A stretch of DNA of 64,000 bases from Aquimarina sp. MMG016 (GCF_018100805.1 NZ_JAGJEA010000009.1:62001-126000); one strand, 5' to 3'. Counted from the first letter of the stretch, positions 37,501-45,433 are shown. The notes: generated by a model not told the origin, from the sequence alone. Translations and numbers: made by a program.

Positions 37501-37644
37501 ATGGTACCGTTATGGACAGGTGGTGGAGAGTTATGGTCGCCTATGGCGATCAGTGTGATTTTTGGTTTATTCTTTGCTACCATCATACTCCTGATATTTG
37601 TTCCAGTGATTTATAAACTTCTTTTTAGAAAACAAATCAATTAA
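34570..37644 (+). CDS. RND-family inner-membrane efflux pump
   Basis: 1024 residues, full length for the HAE/AcrB class. Transmembrane helix 1 is at ~12-32, two large periplasmic loops follow, and helices 2-6 and 8-12 lie at ~335-500 and ~855-1020. The proton-relay motif in helix 4 reads GLLVDNGIVMIESL with Asp403-Asn404 where AcrB has two aspartates; DN variants are common in related pumps. PSIFMPPSDRQLITVEVNLPLG marks the second half. It exports small molecules driven by the proton gradient; substrates unknown. Translationally close to its adaptor (5 bp). Confidence 0.95.
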   Translation: MNLTGLTLKNNRVTIMCLIIIVILGLVEYGKLSRDSMPSFTVRTATIVTKFPGANPERVESLISEQVEKIIQEIPEVKTITSTNRTGLSVIRVSLYDNVKEKDIQPLWDRARRKIESIKNDLPDGISGPDLDDEDIGVVYGIFVGLESDGFEYVEIKEYADELRDELIALSDAAKVVIGGETEERIYIEYEDAQLSKLGLSAGKLQTIISTSNIIIPSGEVTLGEEKITVESSGNFESIDALKNLLIKTGKNGEMIPLGEITTVRRGYITPKKNMVRINGNDALALYVSLKENANIIHLGKRIDEVLVAYNKKLPVGMKALRIASQDEDVQFKISDFVGNLIQSVIIVLFVVLLILGWRAGVVITSLIPTTMIMTFWVMSLFNVGLNQVTLASLIMALGLLVDNGIVMIESLLEKLEAGQSKFEAAVNSCKEFMIPLLISSLTTCAAFMSFYLAQSVMGEIMGNIFLVITMALLSSWLLAFTVIPIFGTALLKIKHHQKDKKTLFDRINVHYNRFLKVSLAKPWHIIISITVLFMMAMYGFSKVPSIFMPPSDRQLITVEVNLPLGTTIEQTTENITKIEQFIKDDLLIEEGRETGVLSWSSYIGRGPESYDLGYSQDQPNSSYAYMLLNTSSNQANDLVIKKLNAFTKNNLLDADVKVKRLTGAGGSSVPIEVRLSGEDPDELFKIANEIKVKLTQIQGTKNVGDNWGPKIKKVYVDIDENKLSRSGLTNQDVALSLNTALSGYSVGEYREDKENIPIVMTDQNRETLSYSDLETLRVYSQNTGKNVALIQVASISPQWVFSKILRRNLKRSLTIESEVVSGYLTSDIVKELKEWLSEQSTTWKSGYTYELGGDAESSNDAMGAIAENLPISFFIIILLLVLQFNSFRKAAIILFTIPLAIVGVTGGLLGTGAFFSFTAFLGIISLAGIIINDAIVLVDKINFEIVSGNGLEASIIKASNDRFSPILLTTLTTSCGMVPLWTGGGELWSPMAISVIFGLFFATIILLIFVPVIYKLLFRKQIN

Positions 37645-37658
37645 ACGAATAATAATGT

Positions 37659-38327
37659 ATGATAGAAAACCTATATAAAGTACGTTTTCCTATTTTTCTA
37701 ACCATCCAGCTGGCAATTCTATTCGGAGCTATTATCATCCCAAGCAATGTTTTCGAATATCGAATTCTTTCAATACTGTATTTATTTAATCTGCTAGCTG
37801 GAATCCTAATGATACTCAAACATAAAAAGCTTACTATATTCTTAATAAGCTTATGCATCACGTTGGTAATCATATTTATCATTTCCATTGGTTATGAACA
37901 AGAACCTTATTTTAATCGCTTACTTAGATTATTTATTTACTTTGCATTTAATCTTGTGGTTACTTGGAATCTAATTCTTCAGGTTTGGAGAGCAACGGAA
38001 GTAAACAAAAATGTGATTTTGGGATTAATTAGCGGTTATATTGCATTAGGGTTCTTGTCCTTTTTTTTGTTGCTATCCATAGAATTAACCCATCCGGGAG
38101 CGTTTCAAGGAGCTTTATTAGACAATAACAATATCGAAATGCTTAGCGAATCTTTACTCTATTATGCCTATATAACCCTATTAACAATTGGTTATGGAGA
38201 AATTACTCCAGCAGTATCATTAGCACAAAAAGCGTCTATCTTAATCGGATTAATTGGCCAGTTCTACTTGGTTATTGTTACTGCAGTAGTGGTTGGTAAA
38301 TATATTGCAGGAACTAAAAGAAGGTAA
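37659..38327 (+). CDS. Potassium-channel-like membrane protein
   Basis: 222 residues. Five or six hydrophobic helices, the last two enclosing a pore loop ITLLTIGYGEITPAVS. TIGYG at 176-180 matches the potassium selectivity filter (TVGYG), placing it in the Ion_trans_2 two-helix channel group with additional N-terminal helices. No RCK/TrkA gating domain is attached. It follows the RND pump by 14 bp and is very probably the last gene of its operon. The pairing of an efflux pump with an ion channel is unexplained. Confidence 0.85.
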   Translation: MIENLYKVRFPIFLTIQLAILFGAIIIPSNVFEYRILSILYLFNLLAGILMILKHKKLTIFLISLCITLVIIFIISIGYEQEPYFNRLLRLFIYFAFNLVVTWNLILQVWRATEVNKNVILGLISGYIALGFLSFFLLLSIELTHPGAFQGALLDNNNIEMLSESLLYYAYITLLTIGYGEITPAVSLAQKASILIGLIGQFYLVIVTAVVVGKYIAGTKRR

Positions 38328-38554
38328 TAAGTTCTATAAAAGCTTAGAATATGAATCTTAAAATGAGTAAAAGCCATTGGGATATACAATAAAGATTTTG
38401 TATCCAACCAATACTGCATTCAATTCATAAAGCACTACATTTCAGTTTGTTAAACTCTTATTAAAATCAGTCTTTTTCATTGATTTTAATTTCACTTTTC
38501 AAATATTAAACAGAACTTAATACACTAATTAACAACCTCTTAAAACCTATATCC
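38328..38554. other. Intergenic region after the efflux operon
   Basis: A 227-bp AT-rich gap. An imperfect hairpin at about 38381-38407 (TTGGGATATACAA against TTGTATCCAA) could end the efflux operon, but it lacks a T run. I found no consensus promoter for the following gene. Confidence 0.3.
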
Positions 38555-40417
38555 ATGAAATTTTACACAGATAATTACTTTAAAACATTACTCCTAACCT
38601 GTTTGACTTTGTTAATTTCTATAACAATGACTAGTCAGACTATTTTTAGAGATGCTTCTTCATTTATTCCTCAATCTAATATTAGCGGAACGGATACCGT
38701 AGATTCTGATCTTGTAGATATTGATGGAGATGGTGATCTTGATATTTTTATTGCAGAAGGAACTGCAAGTATTGAAGGTCGTGCCAATCGTCTTTTACTT
38801 AATGATGGTAGTGGCCAATTTACGGATGTTTCAGAAAGCAACTTACCTTTTTCCCCAAGACCGGCTAATAGTCTGAGTGCAGACTTTGCTGATTTTGATA
38901 AGGATGGGGATCTAGATATTGTTGTAGCCAATCTGGGACCTACACAATTATTACTCAATAATGGAAATGGAATCTTTACGGATGCCAGCAGAAATTTACT
39001 TCCTTCACCTCCAGCTAATATTTTTGATGATATATCTACAGAAGTAGCTTTTGAAGATGTGAATCAAGATGGTAGATTGGATATTTTTGTCACTAATGAA
39101 ATTCCACCGATACCGGATATAGGTCCTGGAGGGTCACAAAATTTTCTGTATATCCAAAATGAAGATGGAACCTTTACTGACGAATCTCTTCTTAGACTCC
39201 CTAATGTAAAAAACCAAAGTGCCAGTTTCGTATTTGGAGATATTGATAGTGATGGGGATAATGACCTGATTGTGGCCAATGTGGGGCAAAATCAAATATT
39301 GATCAATGATGGAAACGGTTTTTTTACCACTGAAACAGAGCCTAGAATTGCATCACAAACCACTACCAGTCGCGCCATTACTTTGGTCGATATAGATGGT
39401 GACCAAGATCTTGATTTAGTTGTATCTAATAGTAACCTGGAACAGAATCAACTCTTTATCAATAATGCTCTAGGCTTCTTTGAAGAAAACACAACTAATG
39501 CCTTGCCTGTACAAAATGACACTAGTAGTGATGTAAAAGTTTTTGATTTTAATTATGATGGTCATCCTGACATTATTTTTGCTAATTCTATTCCCAATCC
39601 TGCAGGACCCATTGGTGGTGGCCATCCATTGGCGCCAGCTCCAAATACTTTATATATAAATAATGGATCGGGTGTTTTTACTGATACATCTTCAGATTTC
39701 TTACCGGAAGGTATTGGAATTAGCTTTGATATCGATATTGCTGATGTTAATGGGGATCGTCTGGAAGATATTTTAATTTCTAATGCTAATGATGGAGAAG
39801 AAAAATTATTACTACGAGATATAACCCCTCCCACACTTTTCAGAAATATCATTCCTTTTGTAAATTGTATAACTGATAATAATGACAGGACTTATACAGC
39901 AAGTTTTGGATATAATAACTTTAATGATACACCTGTTTATATCCCTGAAAGCTCAAGAAACAAATTGTATCCCTCTCAGATCGATACCGCTATAGATCAA
40001 CCGGTTGTTTTTCTGCCAGGAATGATTGAAGAAGCGTATGTGGTAACATTTAGTCGAAATGTAATCTGGAGAGTAAATGCCAAAATAGCTTATGCAAGTC
40101 GAAGGACTCCTATATGCGATGAAGAGCTTCTTGTAGAGAGCACTAATCCATCTATATCTAACATCACGAGCTATCCTAATCCTTTTTCTAATACTGCTAC
40201 GATTGATTATACACTAACCAATACCAATGCCATAACTATAAAACTATATAATCAATTAGGAAAAGAAATTAAGACGATTGAAGATTCTTATATCAAAAAA
40301 GGAAATCACCAATTACAAATAGACGGATATTCTCTTCAACTGAAGCCAGGTATTTATTATTATAAAATTTCTTCTGGTAAAGATACTATTGTGAAATCTA
40401 TCATATTTAAGGGATAA
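38555..40417 (+). CDS. Secreted FG-GAP/VCBS repeat protein with T9SS sorting domain
   Basis: 620 residues with a signal peptide (to ~29, ITMTSQT). Seven FG-GAP-like calcium-binding repeats occupy residues ~45-420, recognisable by DIDGDGDLDIFIAEG, DFDKDGDLDIVVAN, DVNQDGRLDIFVTN, DIDSDGDNDLIVAN, DIDGDQDLDLVVSN, DFNYDGHPDIIFAN and DVNGDRLEDILISN. They should fold as one beta-propeller. After a ~100-residue linker domain the C-terminus is a type A T9SS sorting signal (SYPNPFSNTATIDYTL ... GIYYYKISSGKDTIVKSIIF). It is a probable surface or secreted binding protein; ligand unknown. Confidence 0.9.
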   Translation: MKFYTDNYFKTLLLTCLTLLISITMTSQTIFRDASSFIPQSNISGTDTVDSDLVDIDGDGDLDIFIAEGTASIEGRANRLLLNDGSGQFTDVSESNLPFSPRPANSLSADFADFDKDGDLDIVVANLGPTQLLLNNGNGIFTDASRNLLPSPPANIFDDISTEVAFEDVNQDGRLDIFVTNEIPPIPDIGPGGSQNFLYIQNEDGTFTDESLLRLPNVKNQSASFVFGDIDSDGDNDLIVANVGQNQILINDGNGFFTTETEPRIASQTTTSRAITLVDIDGDQDLDLVVSNSNLEQNQLFINNALGFFEENTTNALPVQNDTSSDVKVFDFNYDGHPDIIFANSIPNPAGPIGGGHPLAPAPNTLYINNGSGVFTDTSSDFLPEGIGISFDIDIADVNGDRLEDILISNANDGEEKLLLRDITPPTLFRNIIPFVNCITDNNDRTYTASFGYNNFNDTPVYIPESSRNKLYPSQIDTAIDQPVVFLPGMIEEAYVVTFSRNVIWRVNAKIAYASRRTPICDEELLVESTNPSISNITSYPNPFSNTATIDYTLTNTNAITIKLYNQLGKEIKTIEDSYIKKGNHQLQIDGYSLQLKPGIYYYKISSGKDTIVKSIIFKG

Positions 40418-40433
40418 AAGCTTTTTGGTTTTC

Positions 40434-40482
40434 ATAGAATTAACTGTCTTTTTATTTAAAGGGCCGTTAATTCTATATTTTT
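40434..40482 (+). terminator. Terminator of the FG-GAP gene
   Basis: A perfect 11-bp stem (ATAGAATTAAC 40434-40444, GTTAATTCTAT 40466-40476) with a 21-nt loop is followed by ATTTTT, 17 bp past the stop codon. Confidence 0.65.
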
Positions 40483-40593
40483 AAATTTAATCAAAAAACA
40501 TTTTGGCGCCATTTTTTTCTCTTTATCGATTTATGCTTAAAAACCTGTTCTAAAAATATTACTTCAAGACAATAACCATAGTACTTTTGACTT

Positions 40594-41025
40594 ATGGAAT
40601 ATTTAAAAGACTCTATCTTTTACCAAGATGCTATACAAGAAATAAATTATCCTTTTGGCAATTTCTATTTATTTGAAAACTTCATTGTTGGAGAGATTAA
40701 TAAGGAAGTTGTTTTTAACTGGGAAGATCACGCAAAATTGGTAGTCGAAGAAATAACTAATTTATACGATCAAAACGGTAAAGACTTGGTCTACATTACC
40801 AACAGAGTGAATCCATACTCTGTGGTTCCAAGTGATTGGATTTATTTTTTTAAGTATAGTTACTCCTTAAAAGGTTATGGTATTGTTAGTTATCACCCTA
40901 AAGGGTTACTAAATGTAGTATTAGAAAAATTATTCATGAGAAATAAACTACAAAGTTTCAATACTCTTACTGATGCTATCAATTGGGCTAAAAGTATAAC
41001 CAAACTAAAAGATACTGCTGCTTAG
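40594..41025 (+). CDS. STAS/SpoIIAA-like protein
   Basis: 143 residues, cytoplasmic, no signal peptide or membrane helix. The layout suggests the SpoIIAA-like/STAS fold found in small flavobacterial proteins: an opening beta-strand (GNFYLFENFIVGEI), a helix (WEDHAKLVVEEITNLYDQNG), a strand with VYITNRVNPYSVVPSDW, then YGIVSYHPKGLLNVVLEKLF and a final helix TLTDAINWAKS. Function unknown; relatives are sometimes near stress or regulatory genes, but here it is isolated between a T9SS protein gene and the repeat region. Confidence 0.65.
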   Translation: MEYLKDSIFYQDAIQEINYPFGNFYLFENFIVGEINKEVVFNWEDHAKLVVEEITNLYDQNGKDLVYITNRVNPYSVVPSDWIYFFKYSYSLKGYGIVSYHPKGLLNVVLEKLFMRNKLQSFNTLTDAINWAKSITKLKDTAA

Positions 41026-41177
41026 TATAATATTACTCAATTTGATAATTTTGGTTCCAACCATAACCGGAATTACATACCCACATCTGAAGAATATCGA
41101 GATGTAATACAGAACAAAAAGCTAATTGGTTACTACAAAAAGATCTCTTTAGTTATTTCACCCAAATGAAGCTTTTC

Positions 41178-41265
41178 ATCTCAAACCCTATTCTCGATAC
41201 ACTCCTCCTAAGGTCGAAGCACTCGAATTGACGGATTTGAGATACAGAAAAACACTCGATCTGAT
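41178..41265. repeat. Intergenic palindromic repeat, degenerate copy
   Basis: The block contains CTCGATACA, then about 18 variable bases, then CACTCGAATTGACGG, and shortly after ACACTCGATCTGATGGG. Its outer ends, ATCTCAAA and TTTGAGAT, are inverted copies of each other. The same words (CTCGATACA ... CACTCGATCTGACG) recur at 45358-45403, so this appears to be a dispersed repeat family. Boundaries are approximate. Confidence 0.5.
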
Positions 41266-41407
41266 GGGCGTATTGGAATTGAATCTGAACCACAGCTGTA
41301 GCTAGTTTCCCACTCGGCTTTAGGTAAAAAACTTAATAATCACTATATCAAATATGATCTATCATCTTTTAGTATTTGCTTAAAGGTATCACCTCTAGTC
41401 ACACTTA

Positions 41408-41422
41408 TCCGCCTGAGGCGGA
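41408..41422. repeat. Short GC-rich palindrome
   Basis: TCCGCCT-G-AGGCGGA is a perfect 7-bp-arm palindrome, conspicuous in AT-rich surroundings. It may be a transcription stop for the convergent genes or a REP-like unit. There is no T run. Confidence 0.4.
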
Positions 41423-41460
41423 GATTAACTGATTAACTGTAGTGGGGTCAAAATAAGCTG

Positions 41461-44400
41461 TTAATTTTCTTTTTTCTTACCCAAGGAAACCTTGTAGTCA
41501 TCTATGCTGCCTTTGATCTTTAGATTCAGATACTTTACTTTTTTGTTAGGATCTACTTCTACAATTTCATCTTCTTGCTCCTCACTAATCGCTGTAGTAT
41601 CACTCTTGCTTCCAAATAATTTTTTCCAGGAAGCTTTTCGTACAGTTTTCCAGGGAATACGTATATAATAATCGATATTTTGATTGTTATCATGAGTACC
41701 TGACAATTCCATATGGCCCAAAGTAGATTCGATCCTCATAGCCGGAATGGTAATCTTCCCTTTCTGTATATCCAGGTTATTTTGTAAGGTGTCAAACCGA
41801 ATGTTTTGCAAGTTTTTATCTCCCATATAATCCGAAAGCGCCAGCATTGGATCGTAATTTTTTAATCTTCCATTTAATACTTTTACATCCATTTCTATAG
41901 TAGATTGGTCTAGATCCGGCACCAAATCCGGATATACTCTAATCTTACCTTTAATTCTGGAAGTGAGTTTTCCTTGTAAATTTTCTGAAACGAGATGATC
42001 TTGCCCAAAATTTTCAAATTTGAACAGCAATTTATCTAAATCAACATTATTCATCACCAAATCCGGCTGCATATAGATATGCTTTGGATCACTACCATTA
42101 AAATATCCATTTAATCGAATATTACCTCCTGCTGCATCCATATGTAAGGTATCTATATAAACGTAGTGGTTGGGTGTTGTTCTTAAATCTGCCTTGATAT
42201 TTTGAAGATCTATCCTATGGTATATAAACTGAGCAATATCTGCCTTAAATCGCATATCCGTAAACGGCAACTCATATAAATTAAATGCTTCTGCATGTGC
42301 TGCCACATCTTTAGCTTTTGAAGTAACAATTGCTGCAGGTTTTGGCGGACTTACATCGAACTTAAAAAGTGCATCAAAGTCAATATAATTCGCCCTTAAT
42401 CCGAGATAATTATCTCTTTTCTTTATTTGCTGATCTTCTCCTAAATAATAGTTTAAATCAAAATTAAAATTGGTGGTTCCTATTTCGCCATGAAAGTCTT
42501 TTATAACGATGTGCTGATCTTCATAATGGATGTTTCCTCTAAAATCATGAAACCGAAGCGGATGCAATTTCATTTTTGTATCTAACTTATCTAAAGCGAG
42601 ATCGATAGAATGTAACGCAGAATCTTTATAGTGCATACTAGAAGCAAAATGCAATGCCAAATCATCAAAAGTTTCGTGTCTGTACTCTTCCGGAACATAA
42701 TTTTCTCCCTTATACGAAAAAACATCTTCTAGCCTTAACTTATTAGAAGTAAGATTGATATCTAAATCTACATCTCCGTTCAATTGGGGTTGCATCCAAA
42801 AAGCGTACTCATGTACAAGCCCATCCAAATGAAAATCACTATCATCTATATAACCGGTAAAATCTACTATCTCTAAATCCTTATCATCGATTAACACATC
42901 AGCATGAAAATCATGAAGTTTATGTGGATAATGCTTCAAGTCTGCATATAAACTATCGATAAAAAATTCGCCTTTTGGTAAATATTTAGATTCTGTAAAA
43001 TTTTTCGCAGAAGCTTTAAAAGAAAGTCCCAAACTCAGGTCTTTTATTTGTTCATCAAAACCGGTTTTGGTAGTGTCCTGTTTTGAAAAACCTGTTAATT
43101 GGGCAATATCTAAATACTTAGATGTAATATCTAAATGGGCTTCTACCGGGATGTTTGTATGATGCACAATGGCAGGTAAGTCTGAAAGAAAACCACTAAT
43201 GGATAGATCTGAATTTCCCATCAACAGTTCAAACTGGTTCAGGGTTGCTTCCTTGCCATTCATTACTAAATGTACATTTAGATCGTGCAAGGGTGCGGGA
43301 AGTTCTTTGGCGACTAAACTCAAGTCTTTTACAATCAATTCTGTAAAGTACGCCTGATTGAGTTTTTGTAATGCCTTTTCGGGCTCGTCGATATCTATAA
43401 TATCATGAAAATTCATTTTCAGTGAAACCTCTCCAGAGGCCTCTTGTACTCGCTCTAGTTCAAAAAACTCTGCAATAAAATCGAGATTAAAATTTGAGTT
43501 TATTTGCATATCCACTTCTGGGGATTCAAAATTCTTTACAAAAACAGAGCCCGCAAATTCTCCCTTTTCCAAAGAGGCTGTCATATCGGTTAGCGAAAAC
43601 TCCATGGTACTTGCATCTCTATTTTTTCCATTCGTAAAATGACCGTTGAAGCCCATATTATCGATCTTTTTCGCTTTTTCAGTATTTTCTAAAAAGGCTT
43701 TTCCAGCTCCAAAATTGGCTTTGATAAAAGGTCTGTTTCCTTTATTGGCGGGTCCTTGGATAGTAGCATTAAAATAGATTTCGCCAGCATTTCTGTATTT
43801 CTCTAATACCGGTATGACATCCGTTGGAGCAAAAGCAATCAGCATATCAAAATTGGGCTTTGTTCCTTTTATAGAAAGATCAAGATCTACATCATTCTTT
43901 GTATCTATAGAGCCTTCTAACTCAAAATCGCCATTTTCCATGACTATACCCGAAGGTTGAATGTCAAGAATGCCCGTGTATTCATTAAATACCAGGTCTG
44001 TATGCACTTCAAGGTGTTTATTATGGATGAAGGTGGTATCGCCGTCTTTAATTACATTCAACTCAAAATGGGTGTCTATATGTCCACTGATGATACTATC
44101 TTTTTGTCTAAAACCTCCTTTACCAGCGTACATAAATTTTTCGACATCTGTATTCGTAGCCTCGTCTAAGGTATGGATGTCCAGTTTTTTAAATTTAATT
44201 TTTTTGAGATGAATATTGGTAGAGGGTGTTTCGGTTTCAGAAGTGCTGGTTAAAGAGTTTTGAATATTCGTAGTATTATTTTCATGAATCACAATATTAA
44301 AAACGCCTTCTTCTACTACCAAAGATTGAATATCATAATCTCCTTTCACCATATCCCATAGGTTAAAACCTATGTATATGTCTTTTACATCCATGATGAT

Positions 44401-44658
44401 GGGCGCATTGTCTTCTTTGGTCTCAAAAACTTGCACATCATACACTTTGATTGAGATATATGGAAAGTTACCAAAAAGGGATAATTTACTTTTACCAACA
44501 CTAATAAGACCTTTGTGCTCTTGGTTTAGTATTGCAATCTCCTCTTTAATAATTTCAGATTGGTTACTCTGAATATATAGTATGAGACCTCCTACCACTA
44601 AAATTGGAACTAAGATTAGTCCTAACAAAATTCGTTTCCAGATTTTTTTAATCTTCAC
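41461..44658 (-). CDS. AsmA-like envelope protein
   Basis: 1065 residues. One N-terminal transmembrane helix (~10-30) anchors a very long periplasmic region of repeated beta-strands. The first ~140 residues are the AsmA N-terminal region (SVGKSKLSLFGNFPYISIKVYDVQV) and the last ~250 an AsmA-like C-terminal region (NLQGKLTSRIKGKIRV ... LSGTHDNNQNIDYYIRIPW). Such proteins (relatives of AsmA, TamB, YhdP) form hydrophobic grooves thought to carry phospholipids between membranes. It ends on a charged cytoplasm-like KKKEN tail. It is convergent with the STAS-like gene, and no same-strand neighbour is close. Confidence 0.85.
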   Translation of the reverse strand: MKIKKIWKRILLGLILVPILVVGGLILYIQSNQSEIIKEEIAILNQEHKGLISVGKSKLSLFGNFPYISIKVYDVQVFETKEDNAPIIMDVKDIYIGFNLWDMVKGDYDIQSLVVEEGVFNIVIHENNTTNIQNSLTSTSETETPSTNIHLKKIKFKKLDIHTLDEATNTDVEKFMYAGKGGFRQKDSIISGHIDTHFELNVIKDGDTTFIHNKHLEVHTDLVFNEYTGILDIQPSGIVMENGDFELEGSIDTKNDVDLDLSIKGTKPNFDMLIAFAPTDVIPVLEKYRNAGEIYFNATIQGPANKGNRPFIKANFGAGKAFLENTEKAKKIDNMGFNGHFTNGKNRDASTMEFSLTDMTASLEKGEFAGSVFVKNFESPEVDMQINSNFNLDFIAEFFELERVQEASGEVSLKMNFHDIIDIDEPEKALQKLNQAYFTELIVKDLSLVAKELPAPLHDLNVHLVMNGKEATLNQFELLMGNSDLSISGFLSDLPAIVHHTNIPVEAHLDITSKYLDIAQLTGFSKQDTTKTGFDEQIKDLSLGLSFKASAKNFTESKYLPKGEFFIDSLYADLKHYPHKLHDFHADVLIDDKDLEIVDFTGYIDDSDFHLDGLVHEYAFWMQPQLNGDVDLDINLTSNKLRLEDVFSYKGENYVPEEYRHETFDDLALHFASSMHYKDSALHSIDLALDKLDTKMKLHPLRFHDFRGNIHYEDQHIVIKDFHGEIGTTNFNFDLNYYLGEDQQIKKRDNYLGLRANYIDFDALFKFDVSPPKPAAIVTSKAKDVAAHAEAFNLYELPFTDMRFKADIAQFIYHRIDLQNIKADLRTTPNHYVYIDTLHMDAAGGNIRLNGYFNGSDPKHIYMQPDLVMNNVDLDKLLFKFENFGQDHLVSENLQGKLTSRIKGKIRVYPDLVPDLDQSTIEMDVKVLNGRLKNYDPMLALSDYMGDKNLQNIRFDTLQNNLDIQKGKITIPAMRIESTLGHMELSGTHDNNQNIDYYIRIPWKTVRKASWKKLFGSKSDTTAISEEQEDEIVEVDPNKKVKYLNLKIKGSIDDYKVSLGKKKEN

Positions 44659-44963
44659 AGCAGGTTTCTTTAGGTTATGACCTTAAAAGTAACGAATTAG
44701 TATGAAAAATCTTATGTAGCACTCTATTTAACCTTTGGCTTAGCCGCATTGTATGGGTTAGATATTTTAACCAGTAAATGTTATGATGTTGCTATCGTCG
44801 CTGGTTATACTTGTTTGCCTTGTACGGAGACTCTAGCGATAGTTGAGCGAATTAAAAATTAGATTTGAACCTCCTCCGTCATATCGAGTATTTTTTGTGT
44901 AGCGATAGCGATACAAAAAATGTATCGAGATACAATAAAAAACGAAAAGTCTATATTTATAAT
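44659..44963. other. Intergenic region upstream of the GIY-YIG gene
   Basis: A 305-bp gap between the divergent AsmA-like and GIY-YIG genes. Its right part is repeat copy A (44869-44940). The left part has a 53-codon open frame without a good start that ends at 44861 (includes CLPCTETLAIVERIKN); I do not call it a gene. No consensus promoter was found. Confidence 0.5.
44869..44940 (+). repeat. Direct repeat copy A flanking the GIY-YIG gene
   Basis: A 72-bp unit beginning ACCTCCTCCGTCATATCGAG, with a central imperfect inverted repeat built from TTTTTTGTGTAGCG and CGATACAAAAAA, and ending TGTATCGAGATACAATAAAA. It matches copy B at 45270-45342 in all but about eight positions plus one indel. 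It ends 23 bp before the GIY-YIG start codon. Confidence 0.8.
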
Positions 44964-45251
44964 ATGAAATTATCTCACGTCTATATTTTGAAATGCACGG
45001 ATGACTCCTATTATACTGGCGTAACCTCAAATCTTAGTCAACGATTATTCCAGCACCAGTCTGGTTTTTATATGGATTGCTACACTTATAACAGGAGACC
45101 TTTGGAATTAGTGTATAATTGTGAATTCACAGATATACAATTAGCAATTGATACTGAAAAACAAATTAAGAAATGGTCAAGGGTTAAAAAAGAGGCTTTG
45201 ATTAATGAAGCTTATGACAAGTTACCTAATTTGGCTAAAAAGAAGTTTTGA
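44964..45251 (+). CDS. Small GIY-YIG endonuclease domain protein
   Basis: 95 residues from the ATG at 44964 (MKLSHVYILKCTDDSYYTGV). A longer frame starting at 44865 would translate repeat copy A and is rejected. It consists of a single GIY-YIG nuclease domain of the short UPF0213/UvrC-like type: VYIL at 6-9 and YYTGVT at 16-21 replace the GIY and YIG motifs, Arg27 and His31 follow in NLSQRLFQH, and Glu65 in DTEKQIKKWSR is the metal ligand. The KKWSRVKKEALI stretch is the family's basic tail. It is flanked on both sides by 72-bp direct repeats, so it may act on, or spread with, that repeat. Activity not shown by sequence alone. Confidence 0.88.
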   Translation: MKLSHVYILKCTDDSYYTGVTSNLSQRLFQHQSGFYMDCYTYNRRPLELVYNCEFTDIQLAIDTEKQIKKWSRVKKEALINEAYDKLPNLAKKKF

Positions 45252-45269
45252 CAATAAATGGATCTCGAT

Positions 45270-45342
45270 ACCTCTACCGTCACATCGAGTGTTTTTTGTG
45301 TAGCGGTAGCGGAACAAAAAATGTATCGAGATGCAATCAAAA
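45270..45342 (+). repeat. Direct repeat copy B flanking the GIY-YIG gene
   Basis: A 73-bp unit beginning ACCTCTACCGTCACATCGAG and ending TGTATCGAGATGCAATCAAA, same orientation as copy A, starting 18 bp after the GIY-YIG stop codon. The distance between the equivalent starts of the two copies is 401 bp. It is preceded by GGATCTCGATA, the same words that open the next repeat at 45357. Confidence 0.8.
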
Positions 45343-45356
45343 CTAAAAGTATTAAA

Positions 45357-45431
45357 GGATCTCGATACAATCCCGATTATCATCGGGATCACTCGATCTG
45401 ACGTCCGTTTTCTTTCATCGAATTGACAGGT
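45357..45431. repeat. Palindromic repeat after the GIY-YIG gene
   Basis: GGATCTCGATACAA is followed by a perfect hairpin (TCCCGAT 45371-45377, ATCGGGA 45382-45388, loop TATC), then CACTCGATCTGACG and ATCGAATTGACAGG. Outer words match the block at 41178-41265. It lies immediately before the stop of the membrane protein gene ending at 45434 and might also end its transcript. Confidence 0.6.
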
Positions 45432-45433
45432 TT

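Larger units (their letters stand above)
41026..41460. other. Gene-free region carrying short repeats
   Basis: A 435-bp stretch between convergent genes. No ORF of interest. It holds a repeat-like block at 41178-41265 and a small palindrome at 41408-41422 (both listed separately), and GATTAACTGATTAACTG nearby, a short tandem duplication of TTAACTG. Confidence 0.6.

Noticed and set aside
44690..44861. Open frame of 53 codons upstream of the GIY-YIG gene
   Set aside because: It has no convincing start codon, no family resemblance and AT-rich random appearance; more likely chance.
44865..44963. Longer start for the GIY-YIG protein
   Set aside because: The added residues are a translation of repeat copy A; the nuclease fold begins at MKLSHVYIL.
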